A program made the position numbers and the translations under genes. From Chloroflexota bacterium (GTDB taxonomy: Bacteria; Chloroflexota; Anaerolineae; Aggregatilineales; Phototrophicaceae): a stretch of DNA of 64,000 bases. Below are positions 25,491 through 34,471 of this stretch, in pieces. Under the pieces are notes generated by a model. That model saw only the letters and a program-made list of their open reading frames with translations, had not been told where the DNA came from and did no database searches. The DNA lies in contig JAPPEU010000019.1 of assembly GCA_028875245.1 (NCBI GenBank), positions 79,399 to 143,398 of the forward strand, given 5' to 3'. Each line of letters begins with the position of its first letter. The first letter of the stretch is position 1.

Positions 25491-27032
25491 ATGATCGCAG
25501 CCCCGCCCGTGCTTGAAGTACGGGGCATCAGCAAGCGCTTCCCCGGCGTGCTCGCCAACGACAACGTCAATCTAACCCTGCGCAAGGGCGAGGTTCTGGG
25601 CTTGCTGGGCGAAAACGGCGCCGGCAAGAGTACGCTGATGAATATGATCTACGGGCTGTACAAGCCGGATGAAGGCGACATCCTGGTGAACGGCGAGGCG
25701 GCTGATATCGCCGGACCCAAAGACGCCATCGAACTCGGCATCGGCATGGTGCATCAGCATTTCCAACTGGTGGATGTTTTGACCGTCACCGAGAATGTCA
25801 TGCTCGGCAATGAGAGCGTCAGTGGTCCCTTCTTGCGGCGCGATACGGCGCGGCGCGAGATTGAGGCGCTGTCGCGCGAATACGGCCTCGATGTCGATCC
25901 GGACGCCTTGATTTCGGATCTGCCGGTCGGCATTCAGCAGCGGGTGGAGATCATCAAGGCGCTTTATCGCCATGCCGACATTCTCATCCTCGACGAGCCG
26001 ACGGCGGTGCTCACGCCGCAGGAGACCCGCGGTCTCTTCAAGATCATGCGCACGCTGCTGGACAAGGGCGTCAGCATCATTTTCATCAGCCACAAACTCA
26101 AGGAAGTGCTGGAAATCTGCGATGATGTGGTTGTGCTGCGGCGCGGGAAAGTGGCCGGCCATGCCGACCCGAAGCAGTCCACCGAGCAGTCGCTGGCTTC
26201 GCTGATGGTCGGCCGCGATGTCATCCTCGAAGTCGACAAGGCGGCGGCCAGCCCGGGCGACGAAATCCTCAATATCGTCAACCTGCATGTGCATGACGAT
26301 CGCGGCTTGCCGGCGGTGGAAGGCCTGAGCTTCGGCTTGCAGCGCGGCGAAATCCTGGGCGTGGCCGGCGTGCAGGGCAATGGCCAGACGGAGCTGGTCG
26401 AGGCGCTGACGGGCATGCGCCCGGTTGCGGAGGGCCGCTTCTACATCAAAGGCGAAGACTTGACGGATGCCTCGCCGCGCCGGGTCACGGAACGAGGCGT
26501 CGGGCATGTGCCGGAAGACAGGCAGCGCGACGGCCTGGTGGCGAGCTTCACCGTGATGCACAATCTCGTGCTCTGCACCTACTACCAGGGCGCCTTTTCC
26601 AGCTCTATCGTGGTGGATGATCGAGCGATTGCGGATAACGCGCGCGAATTGGTCGAGCAGTACGATGTGCGGCCGCCGATCATCAACAATATCGCGGGCG
26701 GATTATCGGGCGGCAATCAGCAGAAGGTGATCGTGGCGCGCGAGTTTTCCCGCGATGTCGACCTGCTGATCGCCTCGCAGCCGACGCGCGGCCTCGATGT
26801 CGGCTCCATCGAATTCATCCATCGGCAGATCATCCGCATGCGCGACGCCGGCGCCGGCATTCTGTTGGTGTCGTCGGAATTGGACGAAGTGCTCAGCTTG
26901 GCCGATCGGGTGGCGGTCATGTTTGAAGGCGAGATCATCGACATTTTGGATATTGACGAGGCCGATCGCGACACGGTCGGTCTGCGCATGGCCGGGGTGC
27001 GCGAAGGCGGCCAAACGGTTGGCGCGCCATGA
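25491..27032 (+). CDS. nucleoside/simple-sugar-type ABC transporter, double ATPase subunit
   Basis: A 513-residue protein with two fused ABC ATPase domains, as in YufO/NupO-type basic-membrane-protein transporters. Domain 1 has Walker [10 protein letters not shown] (40-48), [16 protein letters not shown] as signature and [12 protein letters not shown] as Walker B. Domain 2 has a degenerate Walker A ([10 protein letters not shown], about 293-302) and a good signature [15 protein letters not shown]. Degeneracy of one site is usual here. It overlaps the following permease by 4 bases (ATGA). No BMP-type binding protein gene is in the window. AAAGG precedes the ATG. Confidence 0.92.
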   Translation: MIAAPPVLEVRGISKRFPGVLANDNVNLTLRKGEVLGLLGENGAGKSTLMNMIYGLYKPDEGDILVNGEAADIAGPKDAIELGIGMVHQHFQLVDVLTVTENVMLGNESVSGPFLRRDTARREIEALSREYGLDVDPDALISDLPVGIQQRVEIIKALYRHADILILDEPTAVLTPQETRGLFKIMRTLLDKGVSIIFISHKLKEVLEICDDVVVLRRGKVAGHADPKQSTEQSLASLMVGRDVILEVDKAAASPGDEILNIVNLHVHDDRGLPAVEGLSFGLQRGEILGVAGVQGNGQTELVEALTGMRPVAEGRFYIKGEDLTDASPRRVTERGVGHVPEDRQRDGLVASFTVMHNLVLCTYYQGAFSSSIVVDDRAIADNARELVEQYDVRPPIINNIAGGLSGGNQQKVIVAREFSRDVDLLIASQPTRGLDVGSIEFIHRQIIRMRDAGAGILLVSSELDEVLSLADRVAVMFEGEIIDILDIDEADRDTVGLRMAGVREGGQTVGAP

Positions 27033-29320
27033 ACGAATCGCCTGAGACGCGGCGGCGCGGCGGTTTCATCGGCTTGTGGGCGGGCGTCTCGCCCAGCCTG
27101 GTGCCGCTATTGGCGGTGATCACCGCTTTTCTGGCCGGCATCCCCTTAATCACGATTACCGTCAGTGATAACGCGCTGCAGCCGAATATCGCCGAAGGCT
27201 TGCGCGTCTCATCAACGGCTTATGTGGCCTTGGTCGAGTCGATCACCGGTTTGACGATCAACGATGTCGCCGGCGTCGATGACTTCGGTGAAATGCGCGC
27301 TTATGCGGCGCAGCACGAGATTACTATGCGGCGCAGCCTTTCGCGGCAGGCGCGGCCCTTCGAGCGTGTGCTTGAAGTTGGCAGGGAAGAGGCGCGCGCC
27401 TTTGGCGATTTCTTCGCCCGCGTCGATATCAGTGAAGAAGCGGCGACCGCCATCAGCGAACGCATCCCGACGATCATTGAAGTGGGCGAAGAGACCCTGC
27501 GCGCGCTCAAGCCGCTGCTGGATGAAGTGGGCGAGCTCAGGCGCTCCGATGCGCGCGCCCTGACGGAATTGGCTGCTGCCACCCCCCATCCCCCGGCCTC
27601 TTCCCCCACAAGCAGGGAAGAGGAGGACCAAAGCGCAGATGTGGAAGACGATGCCGAGTTTGTCACCTTCGTTTTGGGAGATGAAAGTCCCTCCCTCATT
27701 TTGGGCGAGGGATTTCGGGTGGGGGAACGCGCCCTGGCCGGCTTGAAGCTGGTCGACGATTACGGCCAGGTCACGCTGCTGCGCAGTCACGGCGCTTTGA
27801 TGCAGCTGGACGCGCTGGGGATTGCCCCCGACAGCCCGGAAGCCGCGACGATACAGGACATCGTGGCCGCCGACTATGAAGATGTGCGCGAAGCGATTGA
27901 AACGCTGGCTGCCCTTGACGCGCTTGGCATCAAGGATCCGGCCGCGCTGGGCGCGCAATTCCGCATTGTCGGCAGCATGTATGAATCGGAATATCTGAGT
28001 GGCGCCTCGGTGAATGCCGCGCTCGACGAGCAACTTGACGCGGCGCTGCGGCAGCATCTCGTGATCCGCCGGCCCGGCAATCGTGTGCTGAACGCTGATG
28101 ACCTCGGCGGCGTGACCTTCGGCATCCTCAAGAACGACCAAGACCTGGAGGTGCTTTTCCTGCGTCTGGGCGATCGGGTGCTGCTGTTCATCCCTTCGAA
28201 CCTGGAGAAGACGATCGTCCGCGCCATTCCTTTCATCATCGCCGGCCTGGCGGTGGGCTTGGGTTTCAAGGCGGGCTTGTTCAACATCGGCGCTGAGGGG
28301 CAGCTTTATGCCGGCGCGATCGCTGTGGCCGCTTTGGGCGCTTTCGCCCCGCCGGCGAGCTCGCCGCTCTTCCTGCTGCCGGCGGTGATATTCTTCGGCA
28401 TCCTGGGCGGCTTCTTATGGGGCGCCATACCGGGCGCGCTCAAGGCATTCACCGGCGCGCACGAGGTCATCACCACGATCATGTTGAACTTCATCGCTAT
28501 CCTGTTCGTCGACTGGTTGATCAAATCGGTCGATCCGGTCATCCTGGGCGATGTGAACGCCAGCGTGCCCAAGACGCCGGTCATCCTGCCCGCGGCCATG
28601 CTGCCGACGATGGACACGATCAGGACGCCGCTCGCCTTGATCCTGATGATGGCGGCGGTAGCGGTCGTCGCTTTCCTGCTCAACTACTTGCCCGCCCGGC
28701 GCGATAATCCGCGGGCGGCAATGCGCGGCGGCCTCATCTGGGCAGCGGTCATGAGCGCGCTGCAGCTCTTCCTGGTGCTGATCGCGGTCGGCGACCAATC
28801 CAAGCTGCATTTTGGCTTCTGGCTGATGATCGCGGCTGTCTGGCTGACGGACTGGTTCCTGACGCGAACGACGCTCGGTTTCGAGTTGCGCACGGTGGGC
28901 GCCAATCAGAACGCGGCCAAATACGCCGGCATGAGCGTGCCGCGCAATGTCGTGCTGGCGATGGCGCTCAGCGGCATGTTAGCCGGCTTGGCGGGCGCCA
29001 TCGAAATCAGCGGCGTCGAGCATGAGATGCTGCCGCGCTTCTTCGCCGGCGTCGGCTTTGACGCGATTGCTGTGGCGCTGCTGGCGCGCAACAACCCCAA
29101 AGGCATGGTCTGGGCCGGGCTGCTTTGGGGCGGGCTGCTGAGCGGCGCCGCCTTGATGCAGATTCGCGCTGATATCTCCATTGATCTGGTGAAGATCGTG
29201 CAAGCGCTGATCATCATGTTTGTGGCGGCCGATCAGATCATACGCTTCCTCTGGCGCGTTCCCAAACGCAGCGCCGAAGAAGAGGGCGAGCTGGTCTTCT
29301 CGACCGGGTGGGGCAGCTGA
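27029..29320 (+). CDS. nucleoside-type ABC transporter permease (YufP-like) with large extra N-terminal region
   Basis: A 763-residue permease, about twice the usual 350. The permease core starts about residue 385 ([36 protein letters not shown]) with [19 protein letters not shown] and [18 protein letters not shown] as family hallmarks. The N-terminal part has one membrane segment ([20 protein letters not shown]) and then an about 350-residue soluble region rich in Ala, Glu and Arg, of unknown role and probably outside. Within it, residues about 183-236 are encoded by GC-rich repeat DNA kept in frame. Such extended N-termini are unusual; the core assignment is secure. Confidence 0.88.
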   Translation: MNESPETRRRGGFIGLWAGVSPSLVPLLAVITAFLAGIPLITITVSDNALQPNIAEGLRVSSTAYVALVESITGLTINDVAGVDDFGEMRAYAAQHEITMRRSLSRQARPFERVLEVGREEARAFGDFFARVDISEEAATAISERIPTIIEVGEETLRALKPLLDEVGELRRSDARALTELAAATPHPPASSPTSREEEDQSADVEDDAEFVTFVLGDESPSLILGEGFRVGERALAGLKLVDDYGQVTLLRSHGALMQLDALGIAPDSPEAATIQDIVAADYEDVREAIETLAALDALGIKDPAALGAQFRIVGSMYESEYLSGASVNAALDEQLDAALRQHLVIRRPGNRVLNADDLGGVTFGILKNDQDLEVLFLRLGDRVLLFIPSNLEKTIVRAIPFIIAGLAVGLGFKAGLFNIGAEGQLYAGAIAVAALGAFAPPASSPLFLLPAVIFFGILGGFLWGAIPGALKAFTGAHEVITTIMLNFIAILFVDWLIKSVDPVILGDVNASVPKTPVILPAAMLPTMDTIRTPLALILMMAAVAVVAFLLNYLPARRDNPRAAMRGGLIWAAVMSALQLFLVLIAVGDQSKLHFGFWLMIAAVWLTDWFLTRTTLGFELRTVGANQNAAKYAGMSVPRNVVLAMALSGMLAGLAGAIEISGVEHEMLPRFFAGVGFDAIAVALLARNNPKGMVWAGLLWGGLLSGAALMQIRADISIDLVKIVQALIIMFVAADQIIRFLWRVPKRSAEEEGELVFSTGWGS
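27577..27735. repeat. GC-rich hairpin repeat embedded in permease coding sequence
   Basis: Two hairpins: CCTCTTCCC/GGGAAGAGG (27596-27625) and TCCCTC/GAGGGA with a G-rich tail (27690-27728). They match the intergenic repeat type at 5572, 14781 and 52562 but are translated here without a stop. Confidence 0.65.
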
Positions 29321-29322
29321 TC

Positions 29323-30627
29323 ATGACCGCAGCGGGCAAGACGAAATCCGCGCGCCGGCTGGCTTTCAAGCTGACGCGAAAACGCATTATCGCGATCCTG
29401 CTATTGATTTTGGGCGGCTTTATTTTCTTTGAGTCGGGCAGGCTGGACAGCGAGCTCGTCACCACCTTGACATTCGAATCCAGGTCGACCGGCGAGGCAC
29501 CTTCCGTCGCCGATATCCCGGTGCCGACTGCGGCTTATCTGCTGCTCGTCGGGCTGCTGTTCATCGTCAGCGGCGCGCTTAATTTGTATGAGTTTGAGGC
29601 GGTCCGCTGGCGTCGGGGCAGCCTGGTCTTGTTGGCGCTCTGTGGCGCGCTGTTCATCCCGACAGTGATCATCGCGGCGGCGGCCGGCAACGACACCAAT
29701 CTGACGACGATCGTCGCTGAAAGCCTGCGCCTGGCGACGCCCCTGGCCATCGGCGCTTTCGCCGGCATCTGGTGCGAGCGCGCCGGCGTCGTCAATATCG
29801 CCATCGAAGGCATGATGCTCTTCGCCGCTTGCTTTGGCTTCACGACGCTCTTCTTCCTGCGCGGCACGGCGCTGCCACTGGAGACGGCGCAGCTGCTGGC
29901 GGTGATCATCGGGCTGCTCGCCGGTGGGTGCATTGCGCTGCTGCATGGCTGGCTGTCGATCACCTTCCGCACCGATCAGATCGTCAGCGGCACGGTGATC
30001 AATATCCTGGCGGTCGGCGTGACAAGCTTTGTGCGCCGCGAGTATCTGCTATCAACCGAGGCGGGCGCCGCCAAGCTGGGCAACTTCGCCATCCCGATTC
30101 TGAGCGACCTGCCGGTGGTGGGCGAGGCGATTTTCACCAATCAGCCGATCTTCTTCATGATGTTCGTCATGCTCGCTTTCACGCATATCGTGATGTTCTA
30201 TACGCGCTGGGGCCTGCGGACGCGGGCGGTGGGAGAACATCCGCACGCCGCCGATACGCTGGGCATCAACGTCAATCGGACGCGCTGGATCAACGTATTC
30301 ATCAGCGGCATGATCGCCGGTTTGGCGGGGGCCTGGTTTTCGCTGGAAGCGACCGGCAGCTTCAACGATGGCATGACGCGCGGCGCCGGCTTCATTGCGC
30401 TGGCGGCGATGATCTTCGGCAAGTGGACGCCCATCGGCGCATTTGGCGCGGCCTTGCTCTTCGGCTTTTCCGACTCACTGGGCATCCGCTTGCAGATGGT
30501 CGGCGTCGGTTTCCCGGTGCAATTCTTGCAGATGGTGCCTTACGCCGTGACACTGGTCGTGCTGGCCGGTTTCATCGGGCGCGCCTCGCCACCCAAGGCG
30601 GTCGGCCAGCCTTATGTCAAGGAGTGA
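29323..30627 (+). CDS. nucleoside-type ABC transporter permease (YufQ-like)
   Basis: A 434-residue second permease. After a basic N-terminus come two extra helices (IIAILLLILGGFIFFESG and AAYLLLVGLLFIVSGALNLY) and then the core: LRLATPLAIGAFAGIWCERAGVVNIAIEGMM, GTVINILAVGVTSF and TRAVGEHPHAADTLGI. The C-terminus GRASPPKAVGQPYVKE matches the family ending, so the 3' end is genuine. ATG at 29323 lies 2 bases after the previous stop; a GTG at 29308 is the alternative. The last 75 bases of this gene are duplicated downstream of the toxin-antitoxin pair. Confidence 0.91.
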   Translation: MTAAGKTKSARRLAFKLTRKRIIAILLLILGGFIFFESGRLDSELVTTLTFESRSTGEAPSVADIPVPTAAYLLLVGLLFIVSGALNLYEFEAVRWRRGSLVLLALCGALFIPTVIIAAAAGNDTNLTTIVAESLRLATPLAIGAFAGIWCERAGVVNIAIEGMMLFAACFGFTTLFFLRGTALPLETAQLLAVIIGLLAGGCIALLHGWLSITFRTDQIVSGTVINILAVGVTSFVRREYLLSTEAGAAKLGNFAIPILSDLPVVGEAIFTNQPIFFMMFVMLAFTHIVMFYTRWGLRTRAVGEHPHAADTLGINVNRTRWINVFISGMIAGLAGAWFSLEATGSFNDGMTRGAGFIALAAMIFGKWTPIGAFGAALLFGFSDSLGIRLQMVGVGFPVQFLQMVPYAVTLVVLAGFIGRASPPKAVGQPYVKE

Positions 30628-30628
30628 G
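30553..30628 (+). repeat. 76-bp direct repeat R1 (native permease 3' end)
   Basis: The terminal 75 coding bases of the permease plus one base. It is identical over 76 bases to 31448-31523 and about 93% identical over 60 bases to 32295-32354. Confidence 0.95.
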
Positions 30629-30675
30629 CTCGACTATACTAGAATGGGACTATTGTAGCATTTGGAACGTCTGCC

Positions 30676-31029
30676 ATGATGATTGATATTCCTAATGATG
30701 TCGCCTCTCGCTTGCAAGGCCTCGCCGAAGAACGCGGCTGTTCAATTGGCGAACTGCTAGAAAACCTGCTTGATCGCGGCGCAACAGAATCTGGAGGCGC
30801 GAATCCGGGCAATACTGTGGCAAGAGAGCGGAAAGACGCGAGTCTGAAGGTAGCGCCTGCCGATGATGACGACGCGGATTGGCCGCCACCGGGGTCCTTG
30901 GCTGCGCTTGCATTAAACGCCCACAAAGCGAATCTGGGCGGAGGCAAGTTCACCGATACTGCCGCGCGTAGCCGCGAGATCCTCAAAGCGGAATTCCCTG
31001 ACTACATCCGGCGGCATCAAGCCGAATGA
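30676..31029 (+). CDS. putative antitoxin of a second VapBC-type pair
   Basis: A 117-residue protein. The N-terminus (IDIPNDVASRLQGLAEERGCSIGELLENLLDRG) fits a ribbon-helix-helix-type DNA-binding antitoxin; the middle is acidic and disordered (DDDDADWPPPGSLAALAL), and the C-terminal helix may mask the toxin. Its stop overlaps the toxin start by 4 bases. Two ATGs (30676, 30679) are equivalent. It lies in a segment bracketed by the R1/R2 repeats, so the pair seems to be an insertion between the permease operon and the cupin gene. Confidence 0.75.
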   Translation: MMIDIPNDVASRLQGLAEERGCSIGELLENLLDRGATESGGANPGNTVARERKDASLKVAPADDDDADWPPPGSLAALALNAHKANLGGGKFTDTAARSREILKAEFPDYIRRHQAE

Positions 31030-31439
31030 GCATCATTGCGGATACGAGCTTTGTCTTTGCGCTGTACAATCCCATCGACGCCTATCATCAGCGGGCAATG
31101 GCGTTCGCGTCGGACGTCGCCGAGTCTGTATTATTGCCGTCCGTTATTCTGCCTGAGTTGGGATTTCTTTTCGAACGCGATCTGGGTTATGCAGGTGTGG
31201 TACAGTTTTTCCAACAATTTAGATATACAGAATCGCACCTTGAACCACTTCTGAATTCTGACCTGGCGCGCGTATTTGAAATAGCGCAACAGTACGCGAA
31301 CGCCGAATTTGATGTGGTGGATTGTTGCATTATGGCTTTAGCGGAGCGCCTGCAAATCACAAAGATTGCGACATTTGACCGGCGGGATTTCCACATCGTT
31401 CGGCCGGTCCATACGGACTATTTTGAGATTGTCCCCTAA
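31026..31439 (+). CDS. PIN-domain ribonuclease toxin (VapC-like), second pair
   Basis: A 137-residue PIN protein starting MSIIADTSFVFALYN, with the first catalytic Asp at residue 6. Glu appears in LPELGFLFERDLG (about 46), Asp in AEFDVVDCCIMALAERL (about 96-99), and the last in ATFDRRDFHIV. Length is complete. It is translationally coupled to the antitoxin. Unlike the first pair at 8308-8969, the proteins are only distantly similar. The repeat R2 begins 9 bases after its stop. Confidence 0.86.
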   Translation: MSIIADTSFVFALYNPIDAYHQRAMAFASDVAESVLLPSVILPELGFLFERDLGYAGVVQFFQQFRYTESHLEPLLNSDLARVFEIAQQYANAEFDVVDCCIMALAERLQITKIATFDRRDFHIVRPVHTDYFEIVP

Positions 31440-31447
31440 GGCTAACG

Positions 31448-31523
31448 CTGGTCGTGCTGGCCGGTTTCATCGGGCGCGCCTCGCCACCCAAGGCGGTCGG
31501 CCAGCCTTATGTCAAGGAGTGAG
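31448..31523 (+). repeat. 76-bp direct repeat R2
   Basis: An exact copy of the permease 3' end (30553-30628), including its stop codon, placed after the toxin gene and 895 bases from R1. It has no open frame of its own here. Confidence 0.95.
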
Positions 31524-31557
31524 GGGCGCAATATTCACCAAAATAGCGGGAACGCGG

Positions 31558-31686
31558 CTATTGCTGCTGCTTGAAGAACTGCGCTGCATCCACAAAGCCC
31601 ACTATCTCCTTGATTGACTTGGATATTCTGTGCTGGTAGCGTTCTGTGAAAGGAACTGCGCGCTTGTTGTTGAGAGTTGACCTTGA
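31558..31686 (-). other. possible remnant of a gene 3' end
   Basis: A 42-codon open stretch on the minus strand with protein-like composition (FTERYQHRISKSIKEIVGFV then DAAQFFKQQQ and stop), without a start codon or ribosome site. It may be the tail of a lost gene or chance. The region between R2 and the cupin gene otherwise shows nothing. Confidence 0.25.
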
Positions 31687-31779
31687 TCAGTGATATAGTG
31701 GGGATATGGGATTGCAGTTAACGTGGCGCTGGCAGCGACCCAGCTCGCGAAACCAACGCGGAATACCAGGCAGGTGGCG

Positions 31780-32202
31780 ATGAATAATGAGACGGAAGCG
31801 CAGGTAACAGGCAGGGGCGGCATCAGTATGTTGCGTGGCGGCTCGGCGCTTTCGAGCAGCAATGTCGATGCTAAAGGCATTTCGATGAAACTCGCTGTCA
31901 TCTCGCCCGGCGCCGTTATTCCCGCCCATCTCCACGTCGATTTTGAGACGATGATCTATATTCTCGAGGGGACTGTGCGGCATGAGTATGGAGACGGATG
32001 CAAACTGGTCATGGAGAACCAAGCGGGCGATTTTCTCTTTATCCAGCCCGGCGTGCCGCACGAGGTATTCAATTTAAGCGATACCGAGCCTGCTGTGGCG
32101 GTTATCGCGCGTTCGGCGTCGGACGAACGGGAGCAAACCATACCCTATGATCGTGCTGCCGCGACGGGGGCGGCGGCGGAGGAGTCAGCAGAAGAATCCT
32201 AG
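31780..32202 (+). CDS. cupin-domain protein
   Basis: A 140-residue single-domain cupin. Motif 1 is GAVIPAHLHVDFETMIYILEG, with two His and a Glu as likely metal ligands; motif 2 is GDFLFIQPGVPHEVFN, adding another His. The acidic tail (AAEESAEES) is low complexity. I prefer the ATG at 31780 with GGTGG just upstream; a reading from 31723 adds 19 unlikely residues. Cupins of this size bind or isomerise small sugars or serve as sensors; reaction unknown. It lies between repeats R2 and R3. Confidence 0.82.
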   Translation: MNNETEAQVTGRGGISMLRGGSALSSSNVDAKGISMKLAVISPGAVIPAHLHVDFETMIYILEGTVRHEYGDGCKLVMENQAGDFLFIQPGVPHEVFNLSDTEPAVAVIARSASDEREQTIPYDRAAATGAAAEESAEES

Positions 32203-32294
32203 CGGCGCAGTAGGGGGCGGTTCGCTGAAATCGTTTATTCACCCATGTCTAATTGCGCTTTCCGGCATGAATTCGCAATCTTCATTTGGCTTGG

Positions 32295-32354
32295 TTCTTC
32301 GGGCGCGCCTCGCCACCCAAAGCGGTCGGCCAGCCTTGTGTCAAGGAATGAGCT
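32295..32354 (+). repeat. direct repeat R3 (diverged copy of permease 3' end)
   Basis: 60 bases with 4 differences from the end of R1 (30571-30630), continuing like R1 (GAGCT) rather than like R2. It lies in the 440-base gap between the cupin and isomerase genes. Confidence 0.85.
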
Positions 32355-32444
32355 GCCCGCTGCAATCCCTGCCCGGCAATCCTCGATAGCGATGGCCAAG
32401 AGCCATTTACGCGAAACGCCAAGTTCCGACGCCTTCATGAAATC

Positions 32445-32492
32445 TGTAGAGGCGTTTGACCGGCAGTGTCTACGCGCGGCGCCGAAAAGCCC
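32445..32492. repeat. imperfect GGGCG-type palindrome with nested AGTGTCTACGCG
   Basis: AGGCGTTT and AAAAGCCC arms flank the insert AGTGTCTACGCG at 32465-32476. The rest of the gap 32203-32641 shows only repeat R3 and no convincing gene. Confidence 0.5.
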
Positions 32493-32641
32493 ACAGAATC
32501 TGGCTCCGAAGCGCGGGCATCTCAACGAGAGGCCTCTGCAATGTGCCTTGTTGTGGCGAAAAAACTGTGCGGCGGCGGGCGAAAGTGTTAAAGTTTGGCA
32601 TGCGCAATTGAGAAGATTTTGCAATAGAAGGAGAGCTAAAA

Positions 32642-33508
32642 ATGGTACGCGCCGGATTATCCAGTTTTTCTTTGCATTTGCCGGATGTCTTCCTGGGGGA
32701 CCCCTGGTTTGAATTGGACGAGGGCGGCAAGAGCGTCTCCGGCTCCTTCCGTGGCGCGCCGGCGCTCGATCTGCTTGATTTCCCGGCCAAAGTCGCCGCG
32801 CTCGGGATCCACTGCGTCGACCTCTGCATCCAGCATATTCCCAATATCGAGCCGGGTTACCTGGCCGAACTGCGCTCCGCCTTCGAATCGGCCGATGTGG
32901 AGTTGTATCAATTGCTGATCGATCTGGGCGAGGTCGCCAGTTCCGACCCCGCCGAGCGCGACGCCAGCATCGCCCTGACCAAGCGCTGGATGGAAATCGC
33001 CGCTGAACTGGGGTCGAGCGGCGTTCGCTACGTCCCGGGCGATAGCAAACCCAATCCCGAGAATACCCGCGCGGCCGGCGACGCCTTCCGCGAGTTGTAC
33101 GACTACAGCATTGCCTGCGGCGTTGAGCCGGCCACGGAAAACTACAAAGCCTTCAACAGCGAGGCCGATGATCTCTTGGGCGTGCTCGATATCGCCGAGC
33201 GCGATTATGGCGTTGTCGCCGATTTTGGCAACGCCAAAGGTCCCGGCAAATACGACAACCTGGAGAAGCTGATGCCGCGCGCGACCGCCATTCACCAATG
33301 GGTCATGGTCGACGAAGCGGGGACGATCAATCTCGATGATTCCAGGCGCTGCTTGAATATGGCGCGCGACAATGGCTTTGAAGGGCCTGTCATGCTCCTG
33401 GGCGGGCACCCCTACGATGTCTACCGCGGCAGTCGCGATCTTGGCGCGGCTGTCGACGAATTGCGCGGCCAAGTGCGCTTTGTGTTTGGCGCCGATCTTG
33501 ACGGCTGA
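32642..33508 (+). CDS. sugar phosphate isomerase/epimerase (xylose-isomerase-like TIM barrel)
   Basis: A 288-residue protein of the AP-endonuclease-2/sugar isomerase-epimerase TIM-barrel family. Recognisable are strand-ending acidic/His residues that bind metal: DLCIQHIPNI, LYQLLIDLGEV, VEPATENYKAF (Glu), VVADFGNAKG (Asp) and IHQWVMVDE (His). AAGGAGAG precedes the ATG. It leads a group with an SDR and a monooxygenase on the same strand (99- and 34-base gaps). Substrate is likely a sugar or inositol derivative; not determinable from sequence. Confidence 0.85.
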   Translation: MVRAGLSSFSLHLPDVFLGDPWFELDEGGKSVSGSFRGAPALDLLDFPAKVAALGIHCVDLCIQHIPNIEPGYLAELRSAFESADVELYQLLIDLGEVASSDPAERDASIALTKRWMEIAAELGSSGVRYVPGDSKPNPENTRAAGDAFRELYDYSIACGVEPATENYKAFNSEADDLLGVLDIAERDYGVVADFGNAKGPGKYDNLEKLMPRATAIHQWVMVDEAGTINLDDSRRCLNMARDNGFEGPVMLLGGHPYDVYRGSRDLGAAVDELRGQVRFVFGADLDG

Positions 33509-33606
33509 GCGGGCGCCGTCCAATGGCTCGGCGTCTCGTTCGTTCCGCTGGCGATCGCTTCAGCCGCGCTATGAGACCACGCTCCTAAGGCAAAACAGAG
33601 GCGTTA

Positions 33607-34437
33607 ATGGAGATCAAAGGCAAGACCGTCATCGTGACCGGCGCTGCCCGCGGCATCGGGCGGGGCATAGCGGGGGCATTCGCCCGGGAAGGCGCCAACA
33701 TCGTGCTGGCGGATCTGGGAGGGCTGGCGGATAAAACGGCGGGGGATTGGAATTACGCGCTGGCCGCCGAAGCCGACTTGACAAGCGCGGAAAAAGATAT
33801 CAAAGCGCATGGCGGGAAAACAATGACGATTGAAGTCGATGTCTCCGACCGCGCTTCCTGTCAAAATCTCGTTGACAAATCGATTGCGGCGTTCGGGCGT
33901 TTGGATGTCATTGTGAATAATGCCGGCATCATTCAGACGGGACCGCTGGTGGGCTTTGCCGAGCGCGATTGGGACCGCATTTTCGCGGTTAACGTCAAGG
34001 GCATTTTCTTGCTGTCGCAAGCGGCGCTTCCCTATTTGATGGGAAATGGCGGCGTCATCATCAATATTGCCTCCGTCGCCGGCAAGAGAGGCTTCCCTCA
34101 CATGGGCGCCTACTGCGCGTCGAAATTCGCCGCGATCGGCTTAACCCAGTCGATGGCGGCTGAGCTTGCCGAATACGCTATCAGAGTCAATGCCATCTGC
34201 CCGGGCAATGTCGATACCGCCATGTGGTTTGATCATTTATCCAAGGCCGAGCGGCAGCGGCATTTGCACAGTACAAATACTGTTGAAGACACTTTTAATG
34301 CCGTCATTGATGCTACTGTCCCTTTAGGTCGTGAACAGAGCCCCGACGATATGGCGGAAGCGGCGCTGTATCTGGCGCGCGCCGAGAATGTGACCGGCAT
34401 ATCACTGACCGTAGCGGGCGGCTTTGTGATGAATTAA
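33607..34437 (+). CDS. SDR-family oxidoreductase
   Basis: A 276-residue classical short-chain dehydrogenase. The cofactor motif is TGAARGIG (11-18), then NNAGII near 117, and the catalytic YCASK near residue 168-172; the Ser lies in INIASVAGKRG. Asp at the end of strand 2 (VLADLGG) favours NAD(H). The C-terminal half is slightly long for the family. Probably oxidises a sugar or polyol in the same pathway as the flanking isomerase and monooxygenase. Confidence 0.91.
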   Translation: MEIKGKTVIVTGAARGIGRGIAGAFAREGANIVLADLGGLADKTAGDWNYALAAEADLTSAEKDIKAHGGKTMTIEVDVSDRASCQNLVDKSIAAFGRLDVIVNNAGIIQTGPLVGFAERDWDRIFAVNVKGIFLLSQAALPYLMGNGGVIINIASVAGKRGFPHMGAYCASKFAAIGLTQSMAAELAEYAIRVNAICPGNVDTAMWFDHLSKAERQRHLHSTNTVEDTFNAVIDATVPLGREQSPDDMAEAALYLARAENVTGISLTVAGGFVMN

Positions 34438-34471
34438 CCGGGTATGGACAAAAAGCTGTCTGGAGCTGTCA

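Noticed and set aside
31677..31699. TTGACC and TATAGT as a promoter for the cupin gene
   Set aside because: The spacer is only 11 bases; no alternative spacing fits.
32245..32712. A 155-codon open frame across the gap before the isomerase gene
   Set aside because: It runs through repeats R3 and the AGTGTCTACGCG palindrome and overlaps the isomerase start in another frame; no protein-like features.
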